A stretch of DNA of 64,000 nucleotides from Lates calcarifer (GCF_001640805.2 NC_066837.1:19406501-19470500), one strand, 5' to 3'. Shown: positions 40,601-54,942, counted from the first letter of the stretch. Program-made: numbers and translations. Notes: generated by a model from the letters alone, not told the origin.

Positions 40601-42881
40601 AGACCCTGGCACTGGACCTCACTGTCTTACTCACTGATCAAATTATTGCTAGAAGGAACTGGGTGAATTGTGGCTTGTGCTGGAACATGTTTACTCATGG
40701 TTAGCACAACACAAACGTTAAGCAATGAACAAAATGACTTGTTGTTTGTCTCATTCATGACAGTTCTGTGCTCATTATCTGCACTAAAGCACTCAAGTCT
40801 GCTCTCCATACTTGAGATTAGTATCAGTATTATTAGTATTAGATTATCTTTGTGCTCAGTTAAGCTGTTTTCATTCTAAGCACACTTAGCATTAGCTTCA
40901 ACCACTAAGTAAATTCAAATGGTGGAAAAGATGGATACTTATGGTTACATAAAGCACTGAATGTGATTGATGATGAGTAATATCATCCGAGATCTTGCCA
41001 AATGCCTGGCATTCACCTTTGGCAAGTTTGCTTTTCTCAGCTAGTTCATTAACTGTCTGTATCACAAAAACACAATCACACACAGTGAAGTTTAGAATGT
41101 AATACTTGCAGTTAATGCTGCATATCCTGTCTAGGTCTTCAAAGCAGTTTATAAAAATCAGAAGAATGTCTTTATGGTCTTTGAGTGTTGAAGAGTTTGA
41201 CATCACTTCCGAAAATGCTCGACCAGTCAAATAATGCACATATATTTATTCGAGATTTTGGGCTGAGACCTTGCATTTCCCTCCTCTCTCTGACGTTACC
41301 TCCTCTCTTGGATTTATCTCTCACAGACTAGTGATCTGCTTGAGTGCATGCCCTATCGATGCAGTTGATGCAGTTTTCTGCTGTTAAGGGATTCTCCTTG
41401 GGTTGAAGGAGCTGGGGCTATAGAAATGTTATTTGGCATTTTAAATTAAAAAGAGAACTGAATTTCAAGGTGAAATCTCAGCAACAGTGACAAAAACATA
41501 CTATAAGGTACAACAGAATGCAGTACAGTACTTGGTTTATACCAAAGACTTTTTTATACTCCTCCCTCTCCTTCTCTCTTTTAACCTTCAGTCTCATCTT
41601 GTCTCTAAATTCAAGAACTCATAATGTCCTGCTGGATAAGCTATATTACCACTGACCCTCTTCACAGCTCTGCTATATCTACTTTAGAGACATTCCAGTC
41701 CAATATTACTTTTATTTTTGCTGAAACGTGCATTGCCACAGACTGCTTTCAATGATAATGATGTGTATGTACAGTAGGTGTGAAGATGTCTGCATATTTC
41801 ACACTTTCATGTGCGTTCGTGTATGTGTGTTTCTGAGAATACCATGGAAAGGAAACCACCGCTGTCACCTACAGTAGTGTTTTGCTTTGAATGCAAACCT
41901 GCAGGCTCTTGGTTCTCTGTGTGTACATAGCATATAGCCTGCTCCTGATGTGGACAGAACATGCATGTAATCACTTTCATGCGTTCTCTTGTTTGTGTGT
42001 ATGTGTGTGTGTAGGTGTGTGTATAGAACTGCTGTACCAGCCTGCAGCCCACTCAGGCCAGATTGTATCACAGATTACATTAGCTGCTGTAGACGCCTTG
42101 CAGACAGCCTGCCAAACGGAATTGTGTTACATGGTGAAGAGTTTAGCAGGAAGCTGCAGTGGACTGGCTGGCAGGAGGAAACTTTACACCATTTTCAGAT
42201 CTATCAATCCACAAACACAAATGCAATCCTTTTATTTGGATATGTGTGTGCTGACTGTGTACTTGTGCATGCACTTTGTCAAGACACTGGGGCTAAGCCA
42301 GCTGCAGATGGTCATACCTGGAAACTGTTGGCTGGCTGCTATAATCCACAGTGTCTAATTTACTATGTATTCACGTGTCAAACACAGTGTAAAAGTAACA
42401 TAACTATTTACTTTAGCCACAGAGTAATTAGTAAGTGATGTGATTATGTCTTTCATGTTACTTGCCCAGTGCCGACTATAAGTCTCGTCCTGAAACAAAG
42501 GTGAAGCTGTTGATACATATCTCTAGTCCCCATTGAAAAATATGTATTAGAGCCATCTGGGGGTCACTGAAAAACATCTGCTTGAATTACCAACACCTAT
42601 TTTATTTGGCTTCTTTTGTGATTTTTTAACCTTCCTTGATTCAAAAAGTAGGTTCAAATGAGGTTTAAGAGTACTGCCATGCTGACATCTTTTATGGTCT
42701 CTGGAAAGTGTTCAGTTTCTTTGTTTTCCCCCAGGCAGGTGGGTGTTGGCTAGTGTTCCTTTATGTACACACACTCTCTCCTCACATTCCTTGACTGACA
42801 TGAGTTTAACTGAAGCACATTTGGTCAGAAGCCCAAGCAGATCTTGTTCTAAAAAGGCTTATCCCTTAAGTTTGGACCTGA

Positions 42882-42887
<6 letters not shown>

Positions 42888-42912
<25 letters not shown>
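42888..42912. repeat. Poly-T tract
   Basis: A run of about 25 T lies in intron 5, with no retroposon body recognised beside it. Confidence 0.95.
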
Positions 42913-45900
42913 ACATGGAACAACAATTCTCCTTAGTCTCTTTGACACCTGCTGATCCTTTAATGAGGATTTTTGAAATGATTTCAGACCAGACCTCACA
43001 AGCAGACCACTCTACAAGCCAATGTATATTGTAACAAAACATATGAATAGACACTTGAATGTGCAGGATAAGCACGGTGCCCTACAAATTGAGAGGGAAC
43101 ACTTGATTGGTGGTGCAAAACAATTAGTGGAAGAGTCCCCCAACGAGCCCCACATTGCACTCACACTCAACTTTGACTCCCAGTTTCTTAAGGAATTCAC
43201 CAGTTGTCTGGGGCCAAAAAGGAAGTGACACGGCTGCCATTAACCCACCTACAAACTCCAACCAGACCAGTATAGACAGACAAACAGACCTTCTGGCAAC
43301 AGACACTGAAATGGCTAAATGGAATGAGTCACTCAGAAACACTGAGAGACATTTGTGCAGTGTCCAGAAACATGAGTTGTGAGAATGTGTGTTTTTGTCA
43401 GTTGGGGTGAAATGGAGAGAAGAGGGGAGGTGTTGAAGGAGACAGAACAAGTTCTGTTTTCTCCAGTGAAGGACAGACATAGCCCACTAACCTTGTCCTA
43501 CGCCTCTTATTCCTGCTTAGACACAGCTCTCCTCTGTCCGTTGGTGCTGAGGAAGCCACCCTCCTGTTTGTTTCAGCATGCTATTGTTCATTGACTCTGT
43601 GCAAAGATCCACAATACAACTAGTCACTTGGGAGAGGGCAATTCTGTCATTTCTGACCATATTCTTTTATTTATACTTTCCTTCATGACTGTGTGTGAAT
43701 GCGTGTGCGGGAACGTATGTCCACCCTTGCTGCCTGTAGGTCCTTTGGGAGTGTGTGAGAGACAGTGGTAATAATTACATTTCCGTTTTGTTCCCCCGTT
43801 GACTCACCCAGTTCTGCCGAAAAAGCCTCATTTAACAAGCCCTCTGTTCTCCCTCTCACTTCCCTCCTCTCCTTTTATCTCTGCTTTAACCTTTTCATTA
43901 GATTTTTCCTATTGCCTCAATGTCCAAATGTGCCTCTGCTATTTGTTACATTAATGCTGCTGTAGGAGTCAATGTGTTTTATATGTAGGTGCGATGTAGG
44001 TGTGTGGAGGTCAGATTGGTGCTCAGAGTAGATATAGATGTGGGTGGATCAGGAAAACCAGTTTTTACTTTTGAACCTTTTGGAGGTGTAGTAACACTTT
44101 ACAGTAAAAGACAAAATTCGCCCTAAATACAGCTAATACCCTCAGGCTGATGGAGCCAGCAGCGATCTACCTTACATTTCTGGGTGTATTTTGCTGTGGC
44201 TTTTGATGTTTTCTTATTGTAGATAACAGGCCAAATGTAGAGAATGTAACATCAGAAAGAGATATTAACAGTGCTGCTACACTGGGAGAAAAGTGAGATA
44301 TTAACAGTGAATTTTGGTGTCTGTGAAAGAGAGGATGCCAGGATGCACTTCAGTCTTTCATCTTTGTGAGCTGGTCATGGGTTGCATGCAAGAAAATATC
44401 TTCAGTGGTGCATGGCATCATTCTTTATGCAAATTCACTTGCAGTATAACTTCAAACAGAAAATCACTGTTCTCTAGCATTCTAGGAAATGTAGGAAATC
44501 ACTAAATGAACAAAACAAGTCCACAATATGTTCCAATATTGAAGCCAGGTATCTACATGGGTGCCAGTCCAAGTTTAAGAAGGTGTTTCAACAACTCCTT
44601 TGTGTAATATAGTTGCATTTTCTCCCTATCTTCAACTCTTTCATCTCTTTTTTAGTCATCTCGATCTTGCTCCCTTTATCGCCTCAGTTTCATTCTTTTC
44701 GAGGCTATTTTTGGGTCGTTACTGTTGGCAGAGGCAGTGTCAAGTATCAGGTTTTAACTCTCAATACTGAACACATCCAAAAACAAGAGCAATTTCTTCT
44801 CAATATATTTATACAACAAATGTTTGTATTGCCTGTTTGTCCTTTCAACCCTAAATTAACATGGAAGAATGTGGTTTGTTTGGTATGTAGTTGTTGTATT
44901 AAGGGTCAAGTAGCCAGAAAGAGGGAGTGTGTGTTTATGTGTGATAGTTTTAGTCATATGCATGTAATTGCATGCACATAAATGGCTTGAGCCTGCAGAC
45001 TCGCTTCATTGCCCTACTAGTATTTTCTCCATAGTTAGTTAGTCTCCATAGTTTTTTCAGTATATATCATTGAAATGTCAAAGTTCTCCCACTTTATTTT
45101 ATTATTTAAGTCAGTAATTCAGTATTTGAATCAAGATACTGTTTTCTGTGCTGCATGCAGATCTCCACAGTCAGTGTGTCTCTCCATGTTACCAGTAAGT
45201 TTCTCATTCAGTCAGCCAGTCATTTAAACAAAAATGATATCCTGCCTTTCACTGTTGGCGCTCTGAATCCATGGAAGACTCGCTGGAAGGCAGAGTTGGG
45301 GTTGGATCAAGGCTCCGTCTGGGGTTTGGATGCAGCCTGCGGGTTGCCAATTGATGATCACTGCCCAATGATGTGAATGCCACTGACTTACTGCCATTGC
45401 TTCCGCTCTGCAGCCTTTTCTCGCAGTAATTTCCATGTCTTTGTAGTGTCTGAGTCATCGTGTAGAAAAGCCAACAGGTTCTTGCCAAGAGAAAATTTAC
45501 TTAAAAATCCCGCCATTACATTTTCCTATTAAATCAGAGTTAAAATCGAGCAGCTGACAGCACTTGAGGTGGCACCCATGCCAGCACTTTTCCGCTGCAG
45601 GGAGTTGGCCACTGCTACAGCAGTGACTCCTGTTTTAATGTTATGTAGTGAGCTCTTTGGTTGTGTACTTGTAATTAAGATTAGATGTAATTAAGATTAT
45701 GATTAAACTAGTACTGTAACTATTATAAAATTATAAAGAATATATCATTATTTAACCTGTAATACCTTGACATCAGTCCAGTTCACACTGAAGCACTGGA
45801 GTCATGGTCACTCCCACTTGGGCTGATGTAATATTACATTATGAAGCAAACAGTCCTGCTGGCCAACATTTAAGTAGTGGGCTTTCAAAGTAGCAAAGAC

Positions 45901-48053
45901 TTAACACTGAGAGGGTGGAGAGTGAAATTCGTGGGTTAAGGTTTACAGACTGTGTTTACACAGGGAGGCTAAGAACAAACATGGCTGACCTAATTTTTAA
46001 GGAAAGGTCACCTGGTGTCAGCAGAAGACAAGGCTTTGTGTGTGTTCATGTGCAGCTTTTGCTTAAGTGAATGCTTGCTTACAGTTACACTGCTGTTAAA
46101 CTAAAAAATATGTTGTCATGTCTGTATAGAACCACCTATAACTTTGTGTACACTGCAGGAACACAGATCCTAAAGAAGAAAACAAACCACTGAAAATTTC
46201 TCCTTAAAGATCAGACTGGTCTTTTTCTCCCACACTTATAGATTGAGATACCTCAAGTTCTGCATAAGCAACTTCTATAATACACTAACCTAACTGTACC
46301 ATTTTTATGTATTAGACAATACATTGTTGACTGTTACCTATAGTAATGAACAGATGCTGTAGTTTTTTTTCTTAAAGACATAACTCAGTGACATCCTCCA
46401 CATCTCGGTATGAACCATCTTTTGCCGTTAGTCTCTGTCATATTAGGATTCACACATCTACAGACTTTCTCCTTTCTTCAGTGTCTCTGTGGAGCTCATA
46501 GAACAGCTGAACTTTTGCTGTGTGATTTCTGCTGCCAGACTCCCAGAAGTCATGTCATTGGTATTCCCAGTCTGTCGTCGCTGCCCTGCCTTGGCTCCCT
46601 CCTCTCAGCATATCGCGGCTGTCTTCGTGCCATTTGAACATATGCCTCTGCCTTTTATCACCTCGTTGTTTTTTTTTTTTTCCCCTTCATGCTCGGACTT
46701 TCTTTCTTCTTTGTTTCTTCTGCTTCTTTCCTTATTCCGTTTCATTTTCCAAAACAGAAATGCAGCTTTATCGCCTGCTGTCTTTTTGAAAACAGAAAAT
46801 GCAAACTGATTTATTTTTGCTCCAAGCCAGCAAGGGAGACCCAGACTCAATTTTCAGCCCAATGAGGCTATTTGTGCTGGTGCAACTCTCAGCTACTTAG
46901 TCAAAGTAGATTCAGTCTACATCAAAAAGAGCCCTCTACATGGCGTGCAACAGTCCAACATTTTCAACAGTGTGGTTGTGGAAGTCAACAATGAAATGTG
47001 TCCGGATATTAGCAGCATGTGCTATAGAGGCGTACTCATCTCGGAGCACTCATCTTATATTTGACTCTATAAAAAGGAGTAAAACTTTAGTTTATAGTTT
47101 GCAGTAGATGAGGTACAAACCTCAAAAGGAGCAGTCAGCATTACAGAGTGGAACCAAAAAGCTCAGTCAAGCTTGGCTGTATGAGAAATTTGATTATACA
47201 GAGGTGATAAGACATAGAATGACATTTCTATCTAATGTTTAGTAATTGTTTGTGTGGTTCTTGACTCAGATTTTCACCAATATTTATAATTAGATAAACA
47301 GATTTTTATTCTTCCGGGGTTTTTGGCTTTGAGCACAGTTGGATAGAACAGAGTTCAACAAGTTTTTTCTTTGTTTTGTTTTGTTTTTGGAGAAACTGCA
47401 CCATGGTTGACTTCTTGCTTTAGTTTAAATGCAAGCCAACATAGTTGTGAAGACTTGTATCCAAGCAACTGTTTGAAGGCCCCTACACACACCCCTGCTT
47501 CCTCTGTCCAAATGTTAGTCTGTGTCTGTTCAAATATGCATTCTTAAACTCGTTTGCACAGACAGATATGGCACCATTATGCACAACACCCTTGCAGACA
47601 TATGCTGTATGTCTATAAGCTGTATTTGCAAAAACATCTTCAGGTTTTTCTTTCAACACCACAGACTTGGATTGTTAGCTTTAGTCTTTGCAGCACAGCT
47701 GAAAAGAATTAGGACTGTACACACATCTTGTTTGGGTTATGCCATAAAGTTCTGTGCAAGGAAAAGCTCTGTGCAAGCCAGGCCAAATTAGAAAGTCTAG
47801 TATACCCCCTATTGGTTGTGACAGGAACTACAGTTTGTATTAGTTTTACTTAATTTAATGGTCTTTAGGCTGTAGTCAATAAACACATGTAAACAATAGC
47901 TTAATCTTATGGTCGGAGCAAACTTCAAATTCAGCCCATACACACGTTCTGCAAATTGCTTTTCAGTTTCAGTCATTTTCTCTTCCCATCCCACTTTCAA
48001 TTGGTTTGTATTGTTTGACATCATGTTTGTGGTTACTTGAGATAAAGTCACAG

Positions 48054-48054
<1 letters not shown>

Positions 48055-48084
<30 letters not shown>
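48055..48084. repeat. CA microsatellite
   Basis: About 15 CA units lie in intron 5. Confidence 0.96.
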
Positions 48085-48085
<1 letters not shown>

Positions 48086-50374
48086 GTCTCCACTTTTCCT
48101 GGGCAGAATGATTACCTAAAGCAATGATTATTTGATATTCTGAAATGATATTTTCATATGACAACCAAATTTATTCCACAGTCACAAGCAGAAGCAACTG
48201 AACAATGTCTTTTTGTTGGTCTGGTTAAGGCAGTTTTATAAATGTTATTTTGGTGCTGCAGCTTTGCATACATACGGCCAGCATATGAAATATTCAAAAT
48301 GTGACCTTTAAAATGCAAAAGTTAAAAGTTCATGAATTCACATATTGTAGATGTAAAACAAAGTTTCTCTCACATGTAAGATATATACAACAAATTCTGT
48401 GTGTACATGATGGATGTCCACTATAACCTTGTCTGATCTACACAGTACATGTCTAGCCACTGTAAAATCACTCCATTTGTACATCCTCAGTCTACTGAAA
48501 CCTGCAAAAATAATTCCTCTGATATACAGCTCACTATATGAGCAGACAGCTGGGTTTTCAGAGATACAGCACACATCAACACTTATCCCATGGTTATTAC
48601 TTTTACAGCCACTACTCCAGTGAATTCACTGACTATTAGGGGCCATCTGCTTTTCCATCCCAAAGATGAAACAGACATAACAGGATCCCTTATTGAGCTC
48701 ACATATTAAATTCATTTCCACTCCACTTCGCCTCTTTTTGTGAAATTGAAAGAGACGGGAATGAAGAGGAGGCAGCAAGGTTCAGTCTTTATCTGAACAT
48801 CTAAGTAATCAGCAAAAAACAGTCCATTTGTGCATCAGTGTTTCCTTCTCTGCTGTAGAGTTCGTTCATATTAGAGTGGACTCCAGTGCAAATACAGCAT
48901 GCAGTAAGTCGTTCTGTGCCTGTAGACTGACTTTTAACACTTTTCAGTTGGATTTCTGAGAAATCGGAGGGCTGCCAGCTTAGGATCGCTCAATACCTTC
49001 CCACACCTTGCTCTGCTTCTGTAACTGTCTTTCTGTCTGTCTGTCTTCTCAACTACTGTGCGCTCCCTGTCTGTCTCTCTCCCTCTCTCTCAGCTTGTGT
49101 GTATGTGTGTGTAAACTCTATGGCAGCTCACTCCATCACTCATCTAACTTCACACCTCCCTAACATCGCTCAGCACCCAAATCCTCCACCACAGGTGCTG
49201 AAAATAAGATCAAACAATGGGAAGCTATTTACTCTTGGCTTATCAAATAGTCATTTGATTCTATTGGCGCAACCACATTGAAAATAAAATGGGGCCACTT
49301 TTATCAGTGGCTCAAGTAACAAAATACACTCATAATATAAATGAATATTAGTATAATCATTTGCTTTGTCCTGTATTGTGTAACTTTTGTGGCATCCATA
49401 CATAGACTAATAGTATATTTGTACTGTATTGTACAACAATTGCTGTATTAACTCAGTGGTGACAATCCCTCATTGATTTTGTTCGTTTGTCCCTCTTAAT
49501 CCCATCAATACGGCATCTCATTCAGAATATTCCAGTTAAGACGGTGGGTTTAGCTGTTACCTAATGCAGTCTTAACATACTGGATTTGCACCTTCCTCAC
49601 CAGGTCAAAGGTCAGTTAGCATCTTCACTGCTGTAGTGTGACTGACAGGGCCACATGGAGAGATTTCTGGGGGTCTCCAGGGGCCGAGCTTTAGCCAAGC
49701 AAGGCAGGCATCCGCTTTGCCCCAGAGGGGACGCTGGGTGCATTGTGTGTAGATAAACACAGAACATGTATGTGTATATCTCTGTGTACTGTGTGAGTGT
49801 ATATTTGTCTGTGTGTGTGTTGTATTGTAGCATAAGTTTGGCAGTGCTCCAATGCTCAGGCCTAATGGAGTGCTAATGTTTCTAGTGTGCCCTTGTGTAC
49901 TGAACAGCTAAATACAGCAGGACAAGAGGGCCTTCACCTACTTAAGCATGACACAGCCTGCAATTTTGAATCACTGTTCTCATAATGCTTCCTGCATTTG
50001 CTCCCTGTATGGCTCAGGCCATAAACAATCTCATAGGCTTTGACTTGCCGTTTGATCTTGAACACCTGCAGTTTGTTCTATTGATGTTCTCCCATTGTCT
50101 AAAAGAAAGCATCTGTTTTTCCTAACTGAAGCAATTTGTACTGTAGAAACCTGACAGAATATGAATATCTTCAGTGTGAACACGAGACAGCGTGTTCATT
50201 TAGCTAATGAAACTAATACATCCATCAGATATCACCTATATGTAGTATTGAGATGCATGGACGACTGTGCAAATTGCACGCACACAATTGTATGCATACG
50301 ATTTGTGTATACGTATAATTGTCTCTATGCCTCTATAGGCAGATTAATATTTTCTCTCTCTTTCTTTTCCTCAG

Positions 50375-50531
50375 TGAGTGAAGGCAAAAACCTGATCCCC
50401 ATGGACCCCAATGGCCTGTCTGACCCATATGTCAAGCTCAAGCTCATACCAGACCCCAAAAATGAGACCAAGCAGAAGACCAAAACCATCCGCTCCAGCC
50501 TCAACCCGACATGGAACGAGACCTTTACTTT
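50375..50531 (+). CDS. prkca: prkca exon 6: first half of C2 domain
   Basis: This 157-bp exon has acceptor ttttcctcag and donor gtgagt. It begins with two bases of a split valine, then [20 protein letters not shown], and continues through the lysine-rich strands to WNETFT, ending two bases into a phenylalanine codon. It carries calcium ligands Asp187 (in PMDPN) and Asp193 (in LSDPY). The lysine cluster that binds PIP2 and phosphatidylserine is present: Lys197 and Lys199 in VKLKL, and Lys209 and Lys211 in KQKTK. All match conventional PKCs. The opening residues read V-S-E-G where human PKC-alpha has V-R-D-A. Confidence 0.97.
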
Positions 50532-51973
<1,442 letters not shown>

Positions 51974-53159
51974 TAATCACCACGGTGCATTATTGTCATC
52001 TGTTTGTCTGTTGTTTCTACAGTTTTTTAGTTCTGACATGTTTGTTGGTCTTTTTTGTAGCTCAGTATAAATACTTTTTTTGTCCATGAATGGCTGCTTA
52101 TGAGACTTTTCTTTTGGTAACCTGTAAAATAGCACAGCTGTTGAATTAAAAGTGATACCGTGACAGCTGCAACTCTCAAAAGCCTCCTCAGCTTGAGGTT
52201 TTGCACCGGAGAATTAATTTCTACAATGAACGTGTGTGTGATGTGTGCGCTGGTGATTGTTTGCATTTTGTTCTTACATCAGAGGGATGCCGGCCTGGAG
52301 TAAAATCAAAGCAGCCCACGGATGGCCTCTTTAGCCCCGACAGCTGTCTTCTAATCTACAGAGACATTTTTTTACAAAGACCCAGTTGTTCAATGCAAGG
52401 CCTGAAATGTTTTGATATCAGATCTTGTTTTAAACTGGTTTTTCATAAGTTTGTATCATTAGTTAGTTAATCACTAATCACACTAATCATATTTCCAATA
52501 ATGATGCAGTATTGCGACTTACAATCAGTATTTTAGTATCTAATATTAAAGTAAATCATAACCTTTAACCTTTTAAATGCCACTTAAAACATGTACACAC
52601 ACATTGTACAAGACCTTTTTAGGGGAAGTTGTTGATGAATCATGACTGCGAGCTCTCTTCTTTCATCCAGTTTGGCACATCAGTGTTTCTGGCCCGCTGA
52701 GAGCGAAGCAGCGCTCTTTGTGGTCCTCTGATTGTCTCTCATATTGTTCAGCCTCTCAGTGGGAGCCCAGGGCTCTGGAGGGGGACTTTTGGAAATTATT
52801 TTCCATGACATTTCTGCTACACACAGCGGAGAGTTGTGGGTAGAATGAGAGAAAATGGAAAGGTAGGGTGAAAGGTCATGATTTGGATTGAAAGTCAAAA
52901 CTAATTTGTAGATTGTATATTATTTTGATGACAAAAGCAGTTAAAACAGTCTTGTCACACCCTGTTAATTTATGTCTTATGTCTTTCAAACATAGTGGTC
53001 ACTACAGTGGACAGCTATTAAAAAGCTTGTATATGCATGGGTTTTGATGGTAGAACTGCACATCAGCTGCAGGTAAAAAAAAAAAGGTAACATCAAGTAA
53101 CATCTAAGGAGTAATACTAAAATTTCCAAATTTTGATTTTATATTAGGAGGAAATTACT

Positions 53160-53728
53160 ATTAATCGTCTGTCCACTAGATTGGACATCATGCATCGCTG
53201 GCTATATTTCAAATACATTTCATACTATTACTGTGACAAGATAAGATAATCCTTTATTAGTCCCACAGCTGGAGCTAGAGCTCAAGTACAGCACATGATA
53301 GAAAGGCCTACAGGATAGTGGAAGCAAATACCACCTGAGTCAAATGAGGATGATGCTAATGGCAGTGATGATGAGTGGCTGCCAGGAAAAGAAGTATTGA
53401 CAAATGCTAGCAGTAGTGACAATGGAGCTGAGGATGCTGAGAATCTAAGGTGTCACGAGCAACATTGCATTGAACAGTATTAAAATATGTGAACATATTA
53501 CATTATTAGAAATTCAGATTATTTTTGCATTTTAACATGATATATCATTTTATTGATTAGTTTGTTAAATACATAACTCTTCAATTGAAAACTCAAATGC
53601 ATGCTGTCTACCCGAGTGGACATGTGAAAAAACAAAGTTCAAATTGTTTTTTTTCATGCCTAAAGATTAATAAAAATACTTTAAAAAAAAATCCTGACTG
53701 AGGATTTCATAATTCATGCACAAAAGGG
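53160..53728 (+). mobile_element. Possible degraded piggyBac-like element
   Basis: A short acidic frame at about 53326-53459 reads ESNEDDANGSDDEWLPGKEV in part, the composition and WLP motif seen near the N-terminus of piggyBac-type transposases. It ends at stops soon after. Nearby, GTCCACTAGATTGGACAT (53171), GTCTACCCGAGTGGACAT (53606) and a related GTCACTACAGTGGACA (52998) recur, resembling subterminal palindromes of such elements. The right side has CACAAAAGGG followed by TTAA (53729-53732), as expected at a piggyBac end. No matching left end is clear, so the boundaries are provisional and no functional transposase remains. Confidence 0.38.
53238..53320. repeat. Short fragment of a dispersed fish repeat
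   Basis: GATAAGATAATCCTTTATTA followed by GTCCCACAG is a phrase I recall from many teleost intronic repeats. Only a fragment is present, embedded in the suspected piggyBac-like region. Its class is uncertain. Confidence 0.4.
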
Positions 53729-54045
53729 TTAAGATCCTGTCTTTGCACTTTGAATTTATTAAAGCCCAACGGAGATTTTATTTGTGTATTAATGTTAATG
53801 AATGTAAAAAATGTAACATTTTCATTATTCCTGGGAACTTCATATAAAAATACTTTTACTTTTATGTCAGTTTTGGGAGTTTGAAACCTTTTTTTTCAGC
53901 GATGACACGACAGCAGGTCATTTTAGGTCTTCATACAGAAGGTGGTGTTCATGTAATGATGAGTAAAGACGGGGAGAGAAGAATAGGAGAGTAGATTTAG
54001 AGTTAAGGTCAGAGAGTCTGACCCCCTAGCACTTGGCTGCATGTG

Positions 54046-54059
54046 GTTGTCATGGTAAC
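54046..54059. promoter_or_regulatory. RFX X-box consensus match
   Basis: GTTGTCATGGTAAC matches all positions of GTHNYYATRRNAAC. It lies in intron 8 about 120 bp before a long CA repeat. Function is not demonstrated. Confidence 0.35.
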
Positions 54060-54176
54060 AGCTCCACAAGACCTGCAGTACATACTGTAAGCTCACTGAA
54101 ATGAGATGTATGATGCATCGTGGTCAAGGTGATGGCGCTTTGTGTGTCCGGGTTCAACAGGCGGACACTCACCCTG

Positions 54177-54178
<2 letters not shown>

Positions 54179-54231
<53 letters not shown>
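54179..54231. repeat. Long CA microsatellite
   Basis: About 26 uninterrupted CA units make this the longest pure dinucleotide run in the window and a likely polymorphic locus. Confidence 0.98.
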
Positions 54232-54523
54232 GCTCGTTCTTATTTTGCACATGCACACGACGTTAACAGACCGTAAATATATATTTGCAGGGAACAGATA
54301 TTTTCAAAATTTCTCTTTATTATTTTAAAGAAATGTAATTAGTGAAACTACAAAGGCACCAACACAGACAGTGAAACAGACTGGTGTTGATGGACATATT
54401 TCTCTCCATGGAGTATTTTCCACACTATATGCTCCCAGTTATTCTGCAGACATAATACAGTTTATTCAATTGAAACTGTAATTCAAAAATATCACCACAA
54501 TGACAACAGTGTTTGGTATACCT

Positions 54524-54573
54524 AAAATAAAGATATTGTCTTTATTAAAATAAAGATATTGTCTTTATTTTAA
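54524..54573. repeat. Tandem duplication of a near-palindromic 23-mer
   Basis: AAAATAAAGATATTGTCTTTATT occurs twice in direct succession, the second copy extended by TT. Each copy is itself close to its own reverse complement, so the stretch can form a hairpin or cruciform. Confidence 0.85.
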
Positions 54574-54888
54574 AAGTTTTCGCATCTTCAGGTTTCCAAA
54601 ATGTGCCATCCACTTAACTTTATTGTGTCTTTTTTGGAAGCTATACGGCCTGAAGAACCTTTCTCTCTCTTTTCCTTTTCCCTCTTCATAAACCCCTTTG
54701 TGGTTCTCTCCCCTTTTTTCCCCTAGCCTCCTGCTCCCTCCTGTGTGCTTGGTGAGACTTATACTGTACAAATGCTTCTTCATCCTGTGTCGCATTGTCA
54801 TATTTAATGCAAGAGTTTCTCTCTTCCTTTCTCCCCTTCGTGCCCCTGCTCTCAGGACTGCCAAATTAACTTTAATCTAAAGGTAGCC

Positions 54889-54942
54889 CTCTCTTTTCCT
54901 CTCCTCTCCCCTCCTCTCCTCTCCTCTCTTCTCCTCCTTTTG
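54889..54942. repeat. Polypyrimidine (CTCTC-type) tract
   Basis: An almost pure pyrimidine strand of TCCTC/CCTCT units follows a broader pyrimidine-biased region from about 54650. Such mirror-like tracts can form triplex DNA; that is inference. Confidence 0.85.

Larger units (their letters stand above)
38955..50374 (+). other. prkca: Intron 5 of prkca (11.4 kb)
   Basis: This intron separates the C1 and C2 coding blocks. It holds poly-T runs, a CA microsatellite at 48.06 kb and a homeodomain/SOX motif cluster near 40.5 kb. Open frames of 140-155 codons near 40.1-40.5 and 41.9-42.4 kb show no family resemblance or splice support. The acceptor is a strong pyrimidine run ending ttttcctcag. Confidence 0.85.

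Noticed and set aside
41891..42438. Two overlapping plus-strand open frames of about 150 codons
   Set aside because: They use different frames over the same GT-rich DNA and neither resembles a known protein, so at most one could be real and neither has supporting signals.
52565..52590. TTAACCTTTTAAATGCC as the left end of the piggyBac-like element
   Set aside because: It shares only a few bases with the inverse of the right end and would place the left end far from the other motifs, so the left boundary is left open.
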